64,000 bases of DNA, taken from Alteromonas genovensis. GTDB lineage: Bacteria > Pseudomonadota > Gammaproteobacteria > Enterobacterales > Alteromonadaceae. The notes beneath the pieces are model-generated. The model saw only the letters and a program-made list of their open reading frames with translations, ran no database searches and was not told the origin of the DNA. The DNA is taken from positions 496,001 through 560,000 of the forward strand of contig NZ_JAAAWO010000001.1 of assembly GCF_010500895.1 (NCBI RefSeq), read 5' to 3'. This document shows positions 27,977-39,286 of the stretch, piece after piece; position 1 is the first letter of the stretch, and each line of letters begins with the position of its first letter. The position numbers and the translations under genes were made by a program.

Positions 27977-28621
27977 CTATCCGTTAATAGTTATATCTGC
28001 TGGTTGAATATCAACGCCCGTTGAAATTACTAAGCATCGGTCTAAATTATTACCTACTTGCTTCTCTTCTCCAACGACTAACAAGGTTTCCACCCGTTCA
28101 TTATCTATTGGACGTTCGTAAAGCATCATAAATTGATCTGTTTTACTTATATCATCATCTTCCTCATAGGTGGTTTCGGTGACTGCCACGGGGGGAGACT
28201 CGTCGCCAATGGCGCCCCATACTCGTGTAAAGGTGGTGCCGTCTAGGTCATAAGTTGGCTGGCTAATAATTGATGATAAACACGTGTTCCACTGCGCATC
28301 ACTGCCAATAGTTTGTGTGTCGTAAAAATGCCAGAGCTTGACGTCGGTTACGTGGTTTTCACTCATTCCGCCATCGAGAATAACCTGCAAAAATCCATCG
28401 TCATCGGTGTAAAATCTGAGTATGGTGCCGCCAGTGTCAAGCGGTGCTTCGCCTACAGCTTGTATAAGGTGCGAGCGAGCCGCCTTTTCTATAGTTAGCG
28501 ATGGCTCTAGCAACGACATTTTAAGGTTGTCGAGTTCAAACGAACCGCCTAAATACAGCCCCATTACTTCAGGTGTTTTTGGTGCTGCAGGTTTCGCTTT
28601 TTTAAACAATTTACCAAACAT
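27977..28621 (-). CDS. yjfK: DUF2491 family protein (YjfK type)
   Basis: A 214-residue soluble protein with the N-terminal basic KLFKKAKPAAPK lead and a beta-rich body (GGTILRFYTDDDGFLQVILDGG, TFTRVWGAIGDESPPVAVTETTYEEDD, FMMLYERPIDNERVETLLV). This matches the DUF2491 family represented by YjfK, found next to YjfJ and YjfL. No catalytic residues are apparent. It lies 34 nt after the channel gene, in the same direction. Confidence 0.85.
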   Translation of the reverse strand: MFGKLFKKAKPAAPKTPEVMGLYLGGSFELDNLKMSLLEPSLTIEKAARSHLIQAVGEAPLDTGGTILRFYTDDDGFLQVILDGGMSENHVTDVKLWHFYDTQTIGSDAQWNTCLSSIISQPTYDLDGTTFTRVWGAIGDESPPVAVTETTYEEDDDISKTDQFMMLYERPIDNERVETLLVVGEEKQVGNNLDRCLVISTGVDIQPADITING

Positions 28622-28655
28622 ACGGGGGCTCCTTTTTGACAGCCTAGTGTGCGGG

Positions 28656-29711
28656 CTAATCTGCGTCCAGCGTTAGCCAGTCAATCGAATTGATTCGACT
28701 TAGCGCAATATAAAAAAGGGTGTCACCAGGATTCAGTGTGCCTTCTAATGGAGGATTCACCACCATGTCTTTCACTTGCCCGCGGGGCGCATAACCAATA
28801 AATATGGCGTCGTGCTTGCGTTTCAAGTTCATAAATAACTTTGCAATTGAGATTGCAGGGCTCGACGCTGGAATTTTTACCGAAAACTGGGCTTGGCCCT
28901 CATCAATACTCAACAGGTCGTGATGAAGCATGCTCGAGCCAGGATCGAAGGCTGATTTTGCCAGCATTTCAACCGCAACGCTGGGGGTACATTCAACCTT
29001 AGGGCAATGGTCTTGCAGCAGGTCGACTAAGCTTTCGTCTTCAAAATATGCCACTTGATGTGCATCGGGGTTACGCTTCGTGCAATACAGCGCAGTGGTC
29101 ATGGTGACGTCGTCGTAAGGATTATCTAGCAAAATAGTAGACGCCGAGGAAACACAGGCTCTGTCCATGTCTTCATCTTTATTGAACGAGTCTACTTTGA
29201 CAAATTCGATAACGCCGGGCATGGGGTTACTAATATCGGCTTTAACGCACAGCACAATATCAGGTTTAGGGCTCATTGCATTTCGCTCCTGTAACAGGAG
29301 GTTAAGTAGCAGCATGGTTCGCTGTTCATTCCAGCCGATAACCAGTATGTGGTTGTTAACATCTAAGCTTGTCATACCCAATAACCCTTTTCTCCATTGT
29401 TCAGACACCCACGCGGCCAATCGGCCAATAACCATGGCAAAAATACTTAAGCCAAGCGGAATGACGTATATCGCCACTATTAGTTTTCCCGCCGAAGTTA
29501 CCGGCGACAAGTCGCCGTAGCCCACTGTCGAGGCCGTTACTGCTAACCAGTAAAAGAAGTCGACATTGTTAATGAGTTCATTTTCATTTGCAGCATAAAG
29601 CAGCCAATAGCTACTTACTGCGTAAAACGCCGTTACGCCTAAAATGGTATACCAGCGAGATTCAGCGAAATACTGCAGCATGACTTTGCGCAGTTTTATC
29701 CATGGGGACAT
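28656..29711 (-). CDS. Two-transmembrane potassium channel with RCK/TrkA-N domain
   Basis: A 351-residue ion channel. The outer helix lies near residues 18-36, the filter TASTVGYGDLSP near residues 56-67 (TVGYGD is the K+ selectivity signature) and the inner helix near residues 72-95 (LIVAIYVIPLGLSIFAMVIG). An RCK (TrkA-N) domain follows (HILVIGWNEQRTMLLLNLLL, with the Rossmann G-x-G replaced by G-W-N), then a beta domain near residues 275-345. The chain is similar to MthK-like or YugO-like channels. The gene sits inside the YjfI-YjfL cluster, which links K+ flux to the membrane-stress module. Confidence 0.9.
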   Translation of the reverse strand: MSPWIKLRKVMLQYFAESRWYTILGVTAFYAVSSYWLLYAANENELINNVDFFYWLAVTASTVGYGDLSPVTSAGKLIVAIYVIPLGLSIFAMVIGRLAAWVSEQWRKGLLGMTSLDVNNHILVIGWNEQRTMLLLNLLLQERNAMSPKPDIVLCVKADISNPMPGVIEFVKVDSFNKDEDMDRACVSSASTILLDNPYDDVTMTTALYCTKRNPDAHQVAYFEDESLVDLLQDHCPKVECTPSVAVEMLAKSAFDPGSSMLHHDLLSIDEGQAQFSVKIPASSPAISIAKLFMNLKRKHDAIFIGYAPRGQVKDMVVNPPLEGTLNPGDTLFYIALSRINSIDWLTLDAD

Positions 29712-29792
29712 AAAAGAAGTAACCCGTGTTTTCCGTGCGTTAACTGTGCCTTGAAGCGTTTAACTTGTCTAGCCGTGCTAAAACTAAAAAAA

Positions 29793-29814
29793 GGGGGAGC
29801 GTAAACGCTCCCCC
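29793..29814. terminator. Bidirectional intrinsic terminator after pspA-like gene
   Basis: GGGGGAGCG (29793-29801) and CGCTCCCCC (29806-29814) form a 9-bp stem with a TAAA loop; T-runs flank it on both strands. For the minus strand it stops or attenuates transcription between the PspA-like gene and the channel gene, so the downstream genes would depend on read-through or a new promoter. Confidence 0.9.
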
Positions 29815-29828
29815 TTTTTGCTATCTTT

Positions 29829-30509
29829 TTACTTGCCTAAAATTCTAGCAAGTTCATCGTCGGCAGACGTTTTTCCGCCCTTGATGCCTGCATCAGCCAG
29901 TCGTTTTTCAAGATCGCTACTCGATTCTTCACCCGCTAGCTCTTCGGCGGCTTGAAGCTCAGCATTACGCATTTTTTGCTTATCTTGAATACGGGACAGT
30001 GATTCTGTGGCCGTTTTCATTTTGCTGTTTGCGCCCATGTGTCGTGAAGACACCGCAACTTGTGCTTTTTGCACGCTCTCTGTGGCTTTCACCATATCAA
30101 CCTGCTGCTCTAGGCGGCGAAGGTTAGCTTTAGCTTGCTGAATGTTTTGCGCTAACTGCTTTTCCGATTGCTTGAACTGGTCAAGGTATGACTGCTCTTG
30201 CGCTCGTTCTTCATTTAGCTCAGACACCTTTTGCGCACAGTCGAGGGCAAGTTGGCGGTCATTATCTACTGCTTTTCTAGCATGTGCTTCATATTCTGCG
30301 ATGGATGAATCAAAGCTTTCTACTTTTTGCTGCGAAAGCTTACATTTTGCAAGAATCTGAGTACGTGCGTGGTCAGATTTGCGTAACTCTTCTTTCGCTT
30401 CTCTAATTTCCTGCTCCAGAATTCGGATGGCCTGACTGTCGGCCACTGACTGCGCTGCTTCGGTAGCGCCACCCTTTACTGCGGTAATTAACTTTTTCCA
30501 CACTGACAT
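29829..30509 (-). CDS. yjfJ: PspA/IM30-family protein (YjfJ type)
   Basis: A 226-residue, almost wholly coiled-coil protein (residues 20-190; for example ILEQEIREAKEELRKSDHA) like PspA and IM30/Vipp1, which bind stressed inner membrane and form ESCRT-III-like assemblies. The N-terminal MSVWKKLITAVKGGATEAAQ is an amphipathic helix. A C-terminal segment (SSDLEKRLADAGIKGGKTSA) follows, as in the YjfJ subgroup. It is 23 nt after the DUF2170 gene; no PspF, PspB or PspC is present, so control differs from the classical psp operon. Confidence 0.9.
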   Translation of the reverse strand: MSVWKKLITAVKGGATEAAQSVADSQAIRILEQEIREAKEELRKSDHARTQILAKCKLSQQKVESFDSSIAEYEAHARKAVDNDRQLALDCAQKVSELNEERAQEQSYLDQFKQSEKQLAQNIQQAKANLRRLEQQVDMVKATESVQKAQVAVSSRHMGANSKMKTATESLSRIQDKQKMRNAELQAAEELAGEESSSDLEKRLADAGIKGGKTSADDELARILGK

Positions 30510-30532
30510 TTGCTTCTCCTTCGAAGTAAATT

Positions 30533-30922
30533 TTAGTTAAGGTGCATTTCGTAAGCATCTAAGAAAGATGCAACGTTCTGAAACAAGGTTTCAACTTCAA
30601 TAACAATACTCTCGCCTTTCGACTGCGCACTTAGCGCGCCAAATGCGGTGTAGTACTCATCGCCACCAATGATTGATATTCCAACGGTTGTGAGTGGAAA
30701 CACCATGTGAGAAGACAGAATTTCATGGTCTAACGCGTGCTTGTCTTTCACTTCTGAAGCAGCAAACAAGAGACTTTCTACTAAAATTTGCTCACCACTG
30801 ATTGCTAGCCAGGCATCGATGCCATCTTGATTAGCAATGAGTAAGCAATTTTCCTCTCGTGTTACCACAAAGTCATCAACCTCTTTTAGTAAGGCTTCGA
30901 TGCTTTCCAGTTCCCAACTCAT
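30533..30922 (-). CDS. yjfI: DUF2170 family protein (YjfI type)
   Basis: A 129-residue protein of the DUF2170/YjfI family. It begins MSWELESIEALLKEVDDF and has the family strands ENCLLIANQDGIDAWLAISGEQILVES, HEILSSHMVFPLTTVGIS and the C-terminal TLFQNVASFLDAYEMHL. It is a soluble partner of the PspA-like protein, heading the cluster. Function unknown. Confidence 0.87.
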   Translation of the reverse strand: MSWELESIEALLKEVDDFVVTREENCLLIANQDGIDAWLAISGEQILVESLLFAASEVKDKHALDHEILSSHMVFPLTTVGISIIGGDEYYTAFGALSAQSKGESIVIEVETLFQNVASFLDAYEMHLN

Positions 30923-31037
30923 AGTGTTCTCCTTAAATTATTGAAGCGATAATGTCGTAAATGAAAAAGGTGCCGTTACCTTCGGCATTGCTACTGTAAC
31001 CAGTATTTTCCATCTTCGCCAACATCTTGACTTGAAG

Positions 31038-31065
31038 TGTATATCCATTGTGCCATAATCGTCAA
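31038..31065 (-). promoter_or_regulatory. Sigma-70 promoter of the yjfI-yjfJ unit
   Basis: On the minus strand TTGACG (31065-31060) and TATACA (31043-31038) are 16 bp apart, about 115 nt upstream of the yjfI start. The TGGCAC in the spacer is not followed by a sigma-54 TTGC, so I do not call a PspF-type promoter. Confidence 0.5.
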
Positions 31066-31178
31066 TAACAAATATGCTTCTTAAGTGTAAAAAAGTGTGT
31101 TTTTGTAAAATATACGTCACAAAAGAGTGTTTTTAGTGGTAGTTTTAATGGCGTTTTTAATGGCTGGGGAGGCCGGTT

Positions 31179-31448
31179 TTGAACAAAGAATTGAGTGCTA
31201 AAAATGCATGGAGACAAACCGTAGCGCGGGTGATTAAGTCAGAAATGTCTGTGCGAGGCGTGAAATATCAAGACTTAAGCCAGCGGCTTGCTGCTATTGA
31301 TATCGAACAGAGTGCTGATAATTTAAGAAATAAGGTGAATAAAGGTATTATGGGGGCTGATTTAATGCTGCAAGTACTTTATGTACTAAAAGCTCGGCCT
31401 CTAGACGCCGCTGTGCTAGAGGAGATCTTAACTGACCTTCAACCATGA
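31179..31448 (+). CDS. DUF6471 domain protein
   Basis: An 89-residue protein recognised as DUF6471: NAWRQTVARVIKSEMSVRGVKYQDLSQRL, then DNLRNKVNKGIMGADLMLQVL and a C-terminal helix ending in LEEILTDLQP. The layout suggests a small helix-turn-helix-like domain (recognition helix around NLRNKVNKG), which would make it a DNA-binding protein, but no function is proven. The start is TTG 31179 with GGGGAGG 6 nt upstream, a strong binding site. It is divergent from the yjfI unit and may regulate it; that is inference. Confidence 0.75.
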   Translation: MNKELSAKNAWRQTVARVIKSEMSVRGVKYQDLSQRLAAIDIEQSADNLRNKVNKGIMGADLMLQVLYVLKARPLDAAVLEEILTDLQP

Positions 31449-31565
31449 TCTTGGTATGATAATAGGAACAGCAGGAAAATAGCACGAACAAATAAACGAG
31501 CAGTAAATTGAGAATCAAAGGCTAACGTGACGGCCAATACGCCGACCAAGATAAAAGCAGCAGGC

Positions 31566-31664
31566 AAAAAAATACCCAGCAAGTAGCCGGGTATCAAAGA
31601 TAAAGAATTGTCAGGGAGAACATCATCACTATCTGGGTTGTATCTTAACCGTTTAAGCTGCCTT
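31566..31664 (-). ncRNA. Candidate small RNA with intrinsic terminator
   Basis: On the minus strand TTTCAT and TAAAAT (31676-31671) with a 16-bp spacer form a possible promoter. About 7 nt later a transcript of roughly 100 nt would run to a 9-bp hairpin (ATACCC at 31572-31577 with GGGTAT at 31589-31594, extended by GGC/GCT) and a run of seven T (to 31566). No minus-strand gene needs this terminator, and no reading frame with a ribosome binding site lies in the transcript. The family is not one I know. Confidence 0.45.
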
Positions 31665-31923
31665 GTACTAATTTTAATCAGCTGTAAGTGGTATGAAATT
31701 TCATAACGGATTATGTGGCACCATACCCATGCGAGGACCTACGCGAAGACGTTTATAGTTTTTAGCTTTTTTTAACGTGTTTCTCGTTATTTAATTACCC
31801 TTATTTTATGGCCTGTTATTGTGCTTACTGTGGTTATTGTCACAACTGCTTGTAATCACTGCTTGAAATGACTGCACTGTGCAACTTTTAATTAACTAAG
31901 TAAGAAGAGTATCTCACCACGTT

Positions 31924-32970
31924 ATGAAACTTTCTGATTTTAGCTTCGAGCTCCCTGAAAAACTTATCGCGAAATATCCTACTGAGCAGCGTGCTGCTAG
32001 CCGCCTTTTGCGTTTAGATGGAAAAACGGGAACCGTTACCCACTCAATGTTTGCCGATATGCTATCTCTTGTTGAACCTGGCGATCTGCTTGTATTTAAT
32101 GACACACGGGTTATCCCAGCCAGATTGCTCGGGAAGAAAGAAACGGGTGGACAAGTAGAAGTGCTTATCGAACGCATTATTGCAGACAACACCGCTCTTG
32201 CTCATGTGAGAGCGAGCAAAGCGCCTAAACCAGGCACAAAACTTGTTTTAGAAGACTGCGTTAATGTGACCGTTACGGGCCGTGATGATGCTTTATTTAT
32301 TTTGCAATTCGACCATGATGAAACCGTTTTGCAGCTATTAGAAGCGCACGGGCACATGCCATTGCCGCCCTACATAGACAGACCTGATGAAAATTCAGAC
32401 AAAGAACGTTATCAAACGGTATATAACGACAAGCCAGGTGCGGTAGCAGCGCCAACCGCTGGTTTACACTTTGACGAACACATTCTTGGTGCGCTGAAAG
32501 AGAAGGGCGTTGACTTGGCCTTTGTCACTTTGCATGTGGGGGCGGGAACGTTTCAACCAGTGCGAGTAGATAATATTACCGAGCACAAGATGCATGCCGA
32601 ATATGCTGAGGTACCGCAAAACGTAGTGGATGCCGTACTGCAGACAAAGGCAGCCGGTAAGCGAGTTATTGCCGTAGGTACCACCTCGGTGCGTTCGTTA
32701 GAGTCGGCTGCGAAATTCAGTACCATGCGAAGCGACGGTGATGTCATTGGCACGTTTTACGATGACACCGAGATCTTTATTTATCCGGGGTTCGAGTTCA
32801 AAGTAGTGGATGCGATGTTTACCAATTTCCACTTACCAGAATCTACCTTAATGATGCTTATAAGTGCGTTTGCTTCTAAAGAGTATGTGATGGATGCATA
32901 CCAAGAGGCCATTGATAAGGAATATCGATTCTTCAGCTATGGCGATTCCATGTTTATCGAAAGAAGCTAG
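31924..32970 (+). CDS. queA: S-adenosylmethionine:tRNA ribosyltransferase-isomerase
   Basis: A 348-residue enzyme that moves the ribosyl group of SAM to preQ1 in tRNA to form epoxyqueuosine. Family segments: the N-terminal [75 protein letters not shown] and [16 protein letters not shown]. Length is that of E. coli QueA (356 aa). tgt follows 475 nt downstream on the same strand, so the queuosine genes are adjacent but separate units. Confidence 0.97.
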   Translation: MKLSDFSFELPEKLIAKYPTEQRAASRLLRLDGKTGTVTHSMFADMLSLVEPGDLLVFNDTRVIPARLLGKKETGGQVEVLIERIIADNTALAHVRASKAPKPGTKLVLEDCVNVTVTGRDDALFILQFDHDETVLQLLEAHGHMPLPPYIDRPDENSDKERYQTVYNDKPGAVAAPTAGLHFDEHILGALKEKGVDLAFVTLHVGAGTFQPVRVDNITEHKMHAEYAEVPQNVVDAVLQTKAAGKRVIAVGTTSVRSLESAAKFSTMRSDGDVIGTFYDDTEIFIYPGFEFKVVDAMFTNFHLPESTLMMLISAFASKEYVMDAYQEAIDKEYRFFSYGDSMFIERS

Positions 32971-34558
<1,588 letters not shown>

Positions 34559-34627
34559 CAACGAAATAATAACGCAAATATTCGAATAACGAATATATTT
34601 GAATAACAAAAATACTTGGGGAATTTT

Positions 34628-34966
34628 ATGAGTCTATTTATCTCAAACGCGTACGCACAATCAGCTGGTGGTGCTTCACAAGGTGGCGGCATGGAAATGA
34701 TAATCATGCTGGCAGTGTTTGGTCTTATCTTTTATTTCTTGCTTTATCGCCCACAAGCGAAGCGTGTTAAAGAGCATAAGAACCTAGTATCGTCACTTGG
34801 CAAAGGTGATGAAGTGCTAACCCAAGGTGGTTTAGTAGGAAAAATCACAAAAGTGTCTGACGATAAAGATTTTATTGAAATGGCACTTAACGAAGCAAGC
34901 AACATAGTTGTGCAGAAGTCTTCAGTTACTGCTGTGTTGCCAAAAGGCACAATGAAGTCGCTGTAA
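34628..34966 (+). CDS. yajC: Preprotein translocase subunit YajC
   Basis: A 112-residue protein with one membrane helix (MEMIIMLAVFGLIFYFLLYR, about residues 22-41) followed by the conserved RPQAKRVKEHKNLVSSLGKGDEVLTQGGLVGKI segment of YajC. It associates with SecDF and YidC in the inner membrane. ATG 34628 after TTGGGGA is preferred; a start 12 nt earlier is in frame but lacks a binding site. Confidence 0.95.
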   Translation: MSLFISNAYAQSAGGASQGGGMEMIIMLAVFGLIFYFLLYRPQAKRVKEHKNLVSSLGKGDEVLTQGGLVGKITKVSDDKDFIEMALNEASNIVVQKSSVTAVLPKGTMKSL

Positions 34967-35021
34967 GTAAAAAACGCCGGAGCCGAGACGCTTCTCGGCA
35001 TCGGCACGAAAGGATTATCCA

Positions 35022-36866
35022 GTGCTAAACAAAAATTCAATATGGAAAGTATTAAGTGCACTCTTTGTGGTTGCAATGTGTGCACTTTATGCCCTTCCCA
35101 ATATTTACGGTGAAGATCACGCCGTACAAATTTCAGCAGGTCGTGATGCGGTTGTCACGCAATCAATGGTTAAGCAAGTTGAGTCTGCACTAGCTGAAAA
35201 ATCAATTACGCCTAAGCGCATTGAATTCGAGAATGAACAAATACTTGTTCGCGTTTCAGATTCTGATACCCAGCTTGTCGCCCGTGAAACCTTAGAGAAG
35301 CTGCTTGGCGACGACTACTTTGTAGCGATGAACCTAGCGCCTGATACCCCTGAATGGCTAGAGAGCTTAGGTGGAACGCCAATGAAGCTTGGTCTAGACC
35401 TTCGCGGCGGTGTCCACTTCCTGATGGAAGTTGATATGTCTGAAGTGATCACAAAATCGTTAGAAGACGCGGAAAGCGGATTCAGAACATCCCTTCGCGG
35501 TGAAGACATTCGCTATCGCGGCGTTAAGCAAGTTGGGAATCATATCGATATTACCTTTCGCGACGAAGACGCGCTTGATAAAGCGAAATTTTTCCTGCGT
35601 AACCAAAGCCGTGACTTAACGTTTAACGACGTTGATGACCTTACGTTACGAGCGACGTTTGCCGAGAGTAAGCTACAAGAAATTCGCGACAATGCGGTTA
35701 AGCAAAACATTACCATAATCCGTAATCGTGTTAACCAACTTGGTGTGGCCGAGCCTCTTGTGCAAAAACAAGGCGCTGACCGTATTGTGGTCCAGCTTCC
35801 AGGTATTCAGGATACTGCACGAGCAAAAGAAATTTTGAATGCGACGGCTACGCTTGAATTCCGCATGCTTGATCAGAAAAATGACGTTCGAGACGCATTA
35901 AACGGGCGTGTTCCGCCTGGTTCTCAAATTATTGAAGACCAGCAAGGTGTGCCACAATTACTTGAGAAGCGCATTATGCTTACGGGTAGCCATATCATTG
36001 ATGCCAACAGCGGCGTTGACGAATACGGCTTGCCTAACGTCAACATTTCTCTTGATTCTGAAGGCGGCAACAAGATGTCACGCTCTACTCGTGGCAATAT
36101 CGGCAAGCCGATGGCAACCGTCTTTATTGAGTACAAGGCAACCGGTGAGCGCAACAAAGAAGACAAACTCATTTTTGAAAAAGAAGAGCAAGTTATCTCG
36201 GTGGCTACCATTCGTGCACAGCTTGGCAGTAAGTTTCAAATTACCGGGCTAGACTCGCCAAAAGAAGCCCGCGACCTTGCACTTTTACTTCGCGCAGGAG
36301 CACTAATTGCGCCTATTCAAATTGTTGAAGAGCGCACAGTAGGGCCAAGCTTAGGTAAAGAGAATATTGAACTGGGTACGCAAGCCATTGTGTACGGCTT
36401 ACTCGCGGTACTTGCTTTTATGCTGGTGTACTACAAGGCATTCGGCATTGTGGCAAATATTGCGTTGGTGACTAACTTGGTGATGATTGTGGGTATTATG
36501 TCTATGATCCCTGGCGCTACGCTTACCCTACCGGGTATGGCGGGTATTGTACTTACCGTTGGTATGGCGGTAGATGCGAACGTGCTTATTTTTGAGCGTA
36601 TTCGAGAAGAGTTGCGTGACGGTCGAAGCCCGCAGCAAGCGATACATCACGGTTACGACAGCGCATTCTCAACGATTTTAGATGCGAATATCACGACATT
36701 TATTGCGGGCCTTATTTTGTTCGCAGTAGGTACAGGTCCAATTAAAGGGTTCTCTATTACGCTTATGATTGGTATTGCCACTTCTATGTTTACCGCTATT
36801 TTGGTTACGCGCGTTATCGTAAATGCTGTGTATGGTGGGAAGCGTCTAGAGAAATTGGCGATTTAA
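35022..36866 (+). CDS. secD: Protein translocase subunit SecD
   Basis: A 614-residue RND-like protein that uses the proton gradient to pull proteins after SecA-driven transfer. It has one N-terminal helix ([20 protein letters not shown]), a large periplasmic part with [22 protein letters not shown] [14 protein letters not shown], and five C-terminal helices with [18 protein letters not shown] and [21 protein letters not shown], the conserved Asp motif. The start is GTG 35022 with AAAGGA upstream. Confidence 0.97.
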   Translation: MLNKNSIWKVLSALFVVAMCALYALPNIYGEDHAVQISAGRDAVVTQSMVKQVESALAEKSITPKRIEFENEQILVRVSDSDTQLVARETLEKLLGDDYFVAMNLAPDTPEWLESLGGTPMKLGLDLRGGVHFLMEVDMSEVITKSLEDAESGFRTSLRGEDIRYRGVKQVGNHIDITFRDEDALDKAKFFLRNQSRDLTFNDVDDLTLRATFAESKLQEIRDNAVKQNITIIRNRVNQLGVAEPLVQKQGADRIVVQLPGIQDTARAKEILNATATLEFRMLDQKNDVRDALNGRVPPGSQIIEDQQGVPQLLEKRIMLTGSHIIDANSGVDEYGLPNVNISLDSEGGNKMSRSTRGNIGKPMATVFIEYKATGERNKEDKLIFEKEEQVISVATIRAQLGSKFQITGLDSPKEARDLALLLRAGALIAPIQIVEERTVGPSLGKENIELGTQAIVYGLLAVLAFMLVYYKAFGIVANIALVTNLVMIVGIMSMIPGATLTLPGMAGIVLTVGMAVDANVLIFERIREELRDGRSPQQAIHHGYDSAFSTILDANITTFIAGLILFAVGTGPIKGFSITLMIGIATSMFTAILVTRVIVNAVYGGKRLEKLAI

Positions 36867-36876
36867 GGAGCGTAAC

Positions 36877-37815
36877 ATGCAATTATTAAAACTATCCGAT
36901 ACCGTCAATTTCATGCGCCTTCGCGTTCCCGCGATGGTGCTGTCTACTTTACTTATTTTGGGCTCATTCGTTTCTTTAGGCGTTAATAGCCTGAACTGGG
37001 GACTGGATTTCACCGGCGGTACGCTGATTGAAGTTGGCTATGAAGACAGTGCTAATTTAGAGTCTATTCGCGCTCAGTTAAATAACGCTGATTTTGAAGA
37101 TGCCATAGTACAAAACTTTGGTAGCAGCCAAGAAGTACTTATTCGTATTGCGCCTCGCGATGGTGTAAAAGCGGTCACTATTGGTAACCAAGTTGTTGAT
37201 GCGTTACGTGCCGACGGTACTAACGTTGATATGCGACGTATTGAGTTTGTAGGGCCAAATGTTGGTGAAGAGTTAACAGAGCAGGGCGGTCTTGCCATGC
37301 TAGTAGCACTTATCTGTATTTTGGTTTACGTGGCAATGCGTTTTGAATGGCGTTTCGCCCTAGGCTCGGTATCCGCCTTGGCCCACGATGTTATTTTAAC
37401 GTTAGGTTTGTTTTCAGTACTTCAAATTGAATTTGATTTGACGGTACTGGCTGCGGTACTGGCGGTTATCGGTTACTCACTCAACGATACTATTGTTGTG
37501 TCTGACCGTATTCGCGAGAACTTCCGCAAAATCCGTAAAGGTGAGCCAATTGACATCATCAATACCTCACTGACCCAAACCTTGAACCGAACCATAATTA
37601 CTTCATTAACCACCGTACTAGTACTTGTTGCCTTGTTCTACAAAGGTGGAGCACTAATACATGGTTTTGCCACAGCTCTTCTATTTGGTGTGGTAGTGGG
37701 TACTTACTCATCGGTTTACATTGCAAGTTCTGTTGCGTTAGCGCTGGGTATCAGCAAAGAAGACCTCATGCCACCACAAGTGGAGAAAGAGGGCGCTGAC
37801 CAAGAGCCGCTTTAG
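36877..37815 (+). CDS. secF: Protein translocase subunit SecF
   Basis: A 312-residue partner of SecD. The first helix (LSTLLILGSFVSLGVNSL) is followed by WGLDFTGGTLIEVGY, a typical SecF motif, and a C-terminal group of five helices including TVLAAVLAVIGYSLNDTIVVSDRIREN. It starts 10 nt after the secD stop. A strong hairpin ends the unit at 37879-37900. Confidence 0.97.
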   Translation: MQLLKLSDTVNFMRLRVPAMVLSTLLILGSFVSLGVNSLNWGLDFTGGTLIEVGYEDSANLESIRAQLNNADFEDAIVQNFGSSQEVLIRIAPRDGVKAVTIGNQVVDALRADGTNVDMRRIEFVGPNVGEELTEQGGLAMLVALICILVYVAMRFEWRFALGSVSALAHDVILTLGLFSVLQIEFDLTVLAAVLAVIGYSLNDTIVVSDRIRENFRKIRKGEPIDIINTSLTQTLNRTIITSLTTVLVLVALFYKGGALIHGFATALLFGVVVGTYSSVYIASSVALALGISKEDLMPPQVEKEGADQEPL

Positions 37816-37878
37816 CTTTTCTGTGACTACCCTATAGGAAGTTAGGTACACGCTGAATAAAAAGCAAAAACAAAAAAA

Positions 37879-37906
37879 GGTCGCTGTTTTCACAGCGACC
37901 TTTTTA
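37879..37906. terminator. Bidirectional intrinsic terminator between secF and suhB
   Basis: GGTCGCTGT (37879-37887) pairs with ACAGCGACC (37892-37900) over 9 bp with a TTTC loop. A-runs precede and T-runs follow, so it serves convergent secF and suhB. Confidence 0.92.
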
Positions 37907-37943
37907 TTTATAAGCCATTTAAAAATGGCCTACTTAAGTTTTC

Positions 37944-38720
37944 TTACTTAAGGTGCTTAACGAGGCCTTGAACAACTTTGCCGCTTCCAGCAACGATTTC
38001 GCCTTTGTGCAAAGGATCGTTACCGCCTTTAAAGTCTGTCACCAAACCGCCCGCTTCACGAACAATTAGCTCGCCCGCTGCAATATCCCAAGACTTAACA
38101 CCGCGCTCGTAATAACCGTCGTGACGGCCAGCAGCAACGTATGCTAGGTCAAGTGCAGCACTTCCTGCGCGACGTAAGTCACCCACTTCGTGGAAAATTT
38201 TATTAAGGCTAAGGGCGTATTCGCCAAACTGTGATTTGTTTTTAAACGGCAGGCCAGTAGCAATAATGGTTTCGCTTAAATCACGAGGCTTTGATGCACG
38301 AATACGGTAACCATTAAGCTGAGCGCCTTGTCCGCGACTGGCTGTGAATAATTCACTACGGATTGGGTCAAATACAACGCCTTGCTCTAAACGGCCTTTA
38401 TGAAGAAGTGCGATAGAAACAGCAAAATGAGGTATGCCTTTCACAAAATTGGCGGTGCCATCTAGCGGGTCGATAATCCACTGATAATCAGTGTCCGAAC
38501 CTAATATCTCTCCTGACTCTTCGCCTAAAAAGCAATGATCTGGGTATGACTGCTGAATTTTATAGATAACCGCTTGCTCTGCGTCTTTGTCAACTTGAGT
38601 AACGAAGTCGTTTAACCCCTTTGACTCTGTTGCAATCTCATTATGTTTTTCAAAACCACGAACAATAACTGTTCCAGCCGCACGCGCAGCACGCACTGCA
38701 ATATTCAGCATAGGATGCAT
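37944..38720 (-). CDS. suhB: Inositol-1-monophosphatase SuhB
   Basis: A 258-residue enzyme beginning MHPMLNIAVRAARAAG, the start of SuhB. The metal sites are present: GEESGE (residues 66-71), WIIDPLDGTANFVKG (81-95) and SWDIAAGELIVREAGG. SuhB also binds RNA polymerase and helps rRNA transcription in E. coli. Divergent from trmJ. Confidence 0.96.
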   Translation of the reverse strand: MHPMLNIAVRAARAAGTVIVRGFEKHNEIATESKGLNDFVTQVDKDAEQAVIYKIQQSYPDHCFLGEESGEILGSDTDYQWIIDPLDGTANFVKGIPHFAVSIALLHKGRLEQGVVFDPIRSELFTASRGQGAQLNGYRIRASKPRDLSETIIATGLPFKNKSQFGEYALSLNKIFHEVGDLRRAGSAALDLAYVAAGRHDGYYERGVKSWDIAAGELIVREAGGLVTDFKGGNDPLHKGEIVAGSGKVVQGLVKHLK

Positions 38721-39286
38721 AGATAAACCACCAATTGTAAAAGACCAATGAATTACGCAAGTTGTATAATGTTCAAGTTGTAAACAGCATTTAAACTGTA
38801 CAAAAAATAGCTTGCCTAATTCGAAAACGGGCGGAGTCTAACAGAATCGATGAACGATGCAAATGAATTTGCTAAGCAAGCCTGTCTTAACCATCTTATT
38901 TAGGTGCTACCCAAGTGCTGCCAGACGGTGCAAACTACACCTAGTAACTACTAATCCGAATGTCGCGAATTATTGAGTCATAAGCAAGTGAGTCAAAAGT
39001 AAGCTAATAGCCATCTATACCGCTGCTGTGCTACACTTTACGCTAATTAAAGACGTCCCTGCCATTCTTTTACAGCAGGCTATTTGTTGCTGCTTAGGTT
39101 GCTAGAACTGGGGTTAATCACCTAGTTATTGAGAGCTTTGCTTATAAGAGCGCAGTATGCAAGAGCACAGTATGTATGAGCAAAGTGTGCAAGAGCATAT
39201 GAACGTCGCCTTTTAAGGCACCGCTTTTAAGCGCTAGCCGTAATAAGACAAAACAACTAACTATTCAGTAAATAGGTATCGCAAGC
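38721..39286. other. suhB-trmJ divergent spacer
   Basis: No gene is supported in this 566-nt spacer. It should hold the suhB and trmJ promoters. Its right half has the 15-bp repeats described separately; the rest shows no obvious structure. Confidence 0.5.
39145..39201. repeat. 15-bp tandem repeat upstream of trmJ
   Basis: Nearly four units of the form CAAGAGCACAGTATG lie in tandem: 39145-39159, 39160-39174, 39175-39189 and a partial unit to 39201. They are degenerate but in register. Confidence 0.75.

Noticed and set aside
30923..31178. PspF/sigma-54 promoter before the yjfI unit
   Set aside because: A TGGCAC is present but no TTGC follows at the right distance, and no PspF gene is found.
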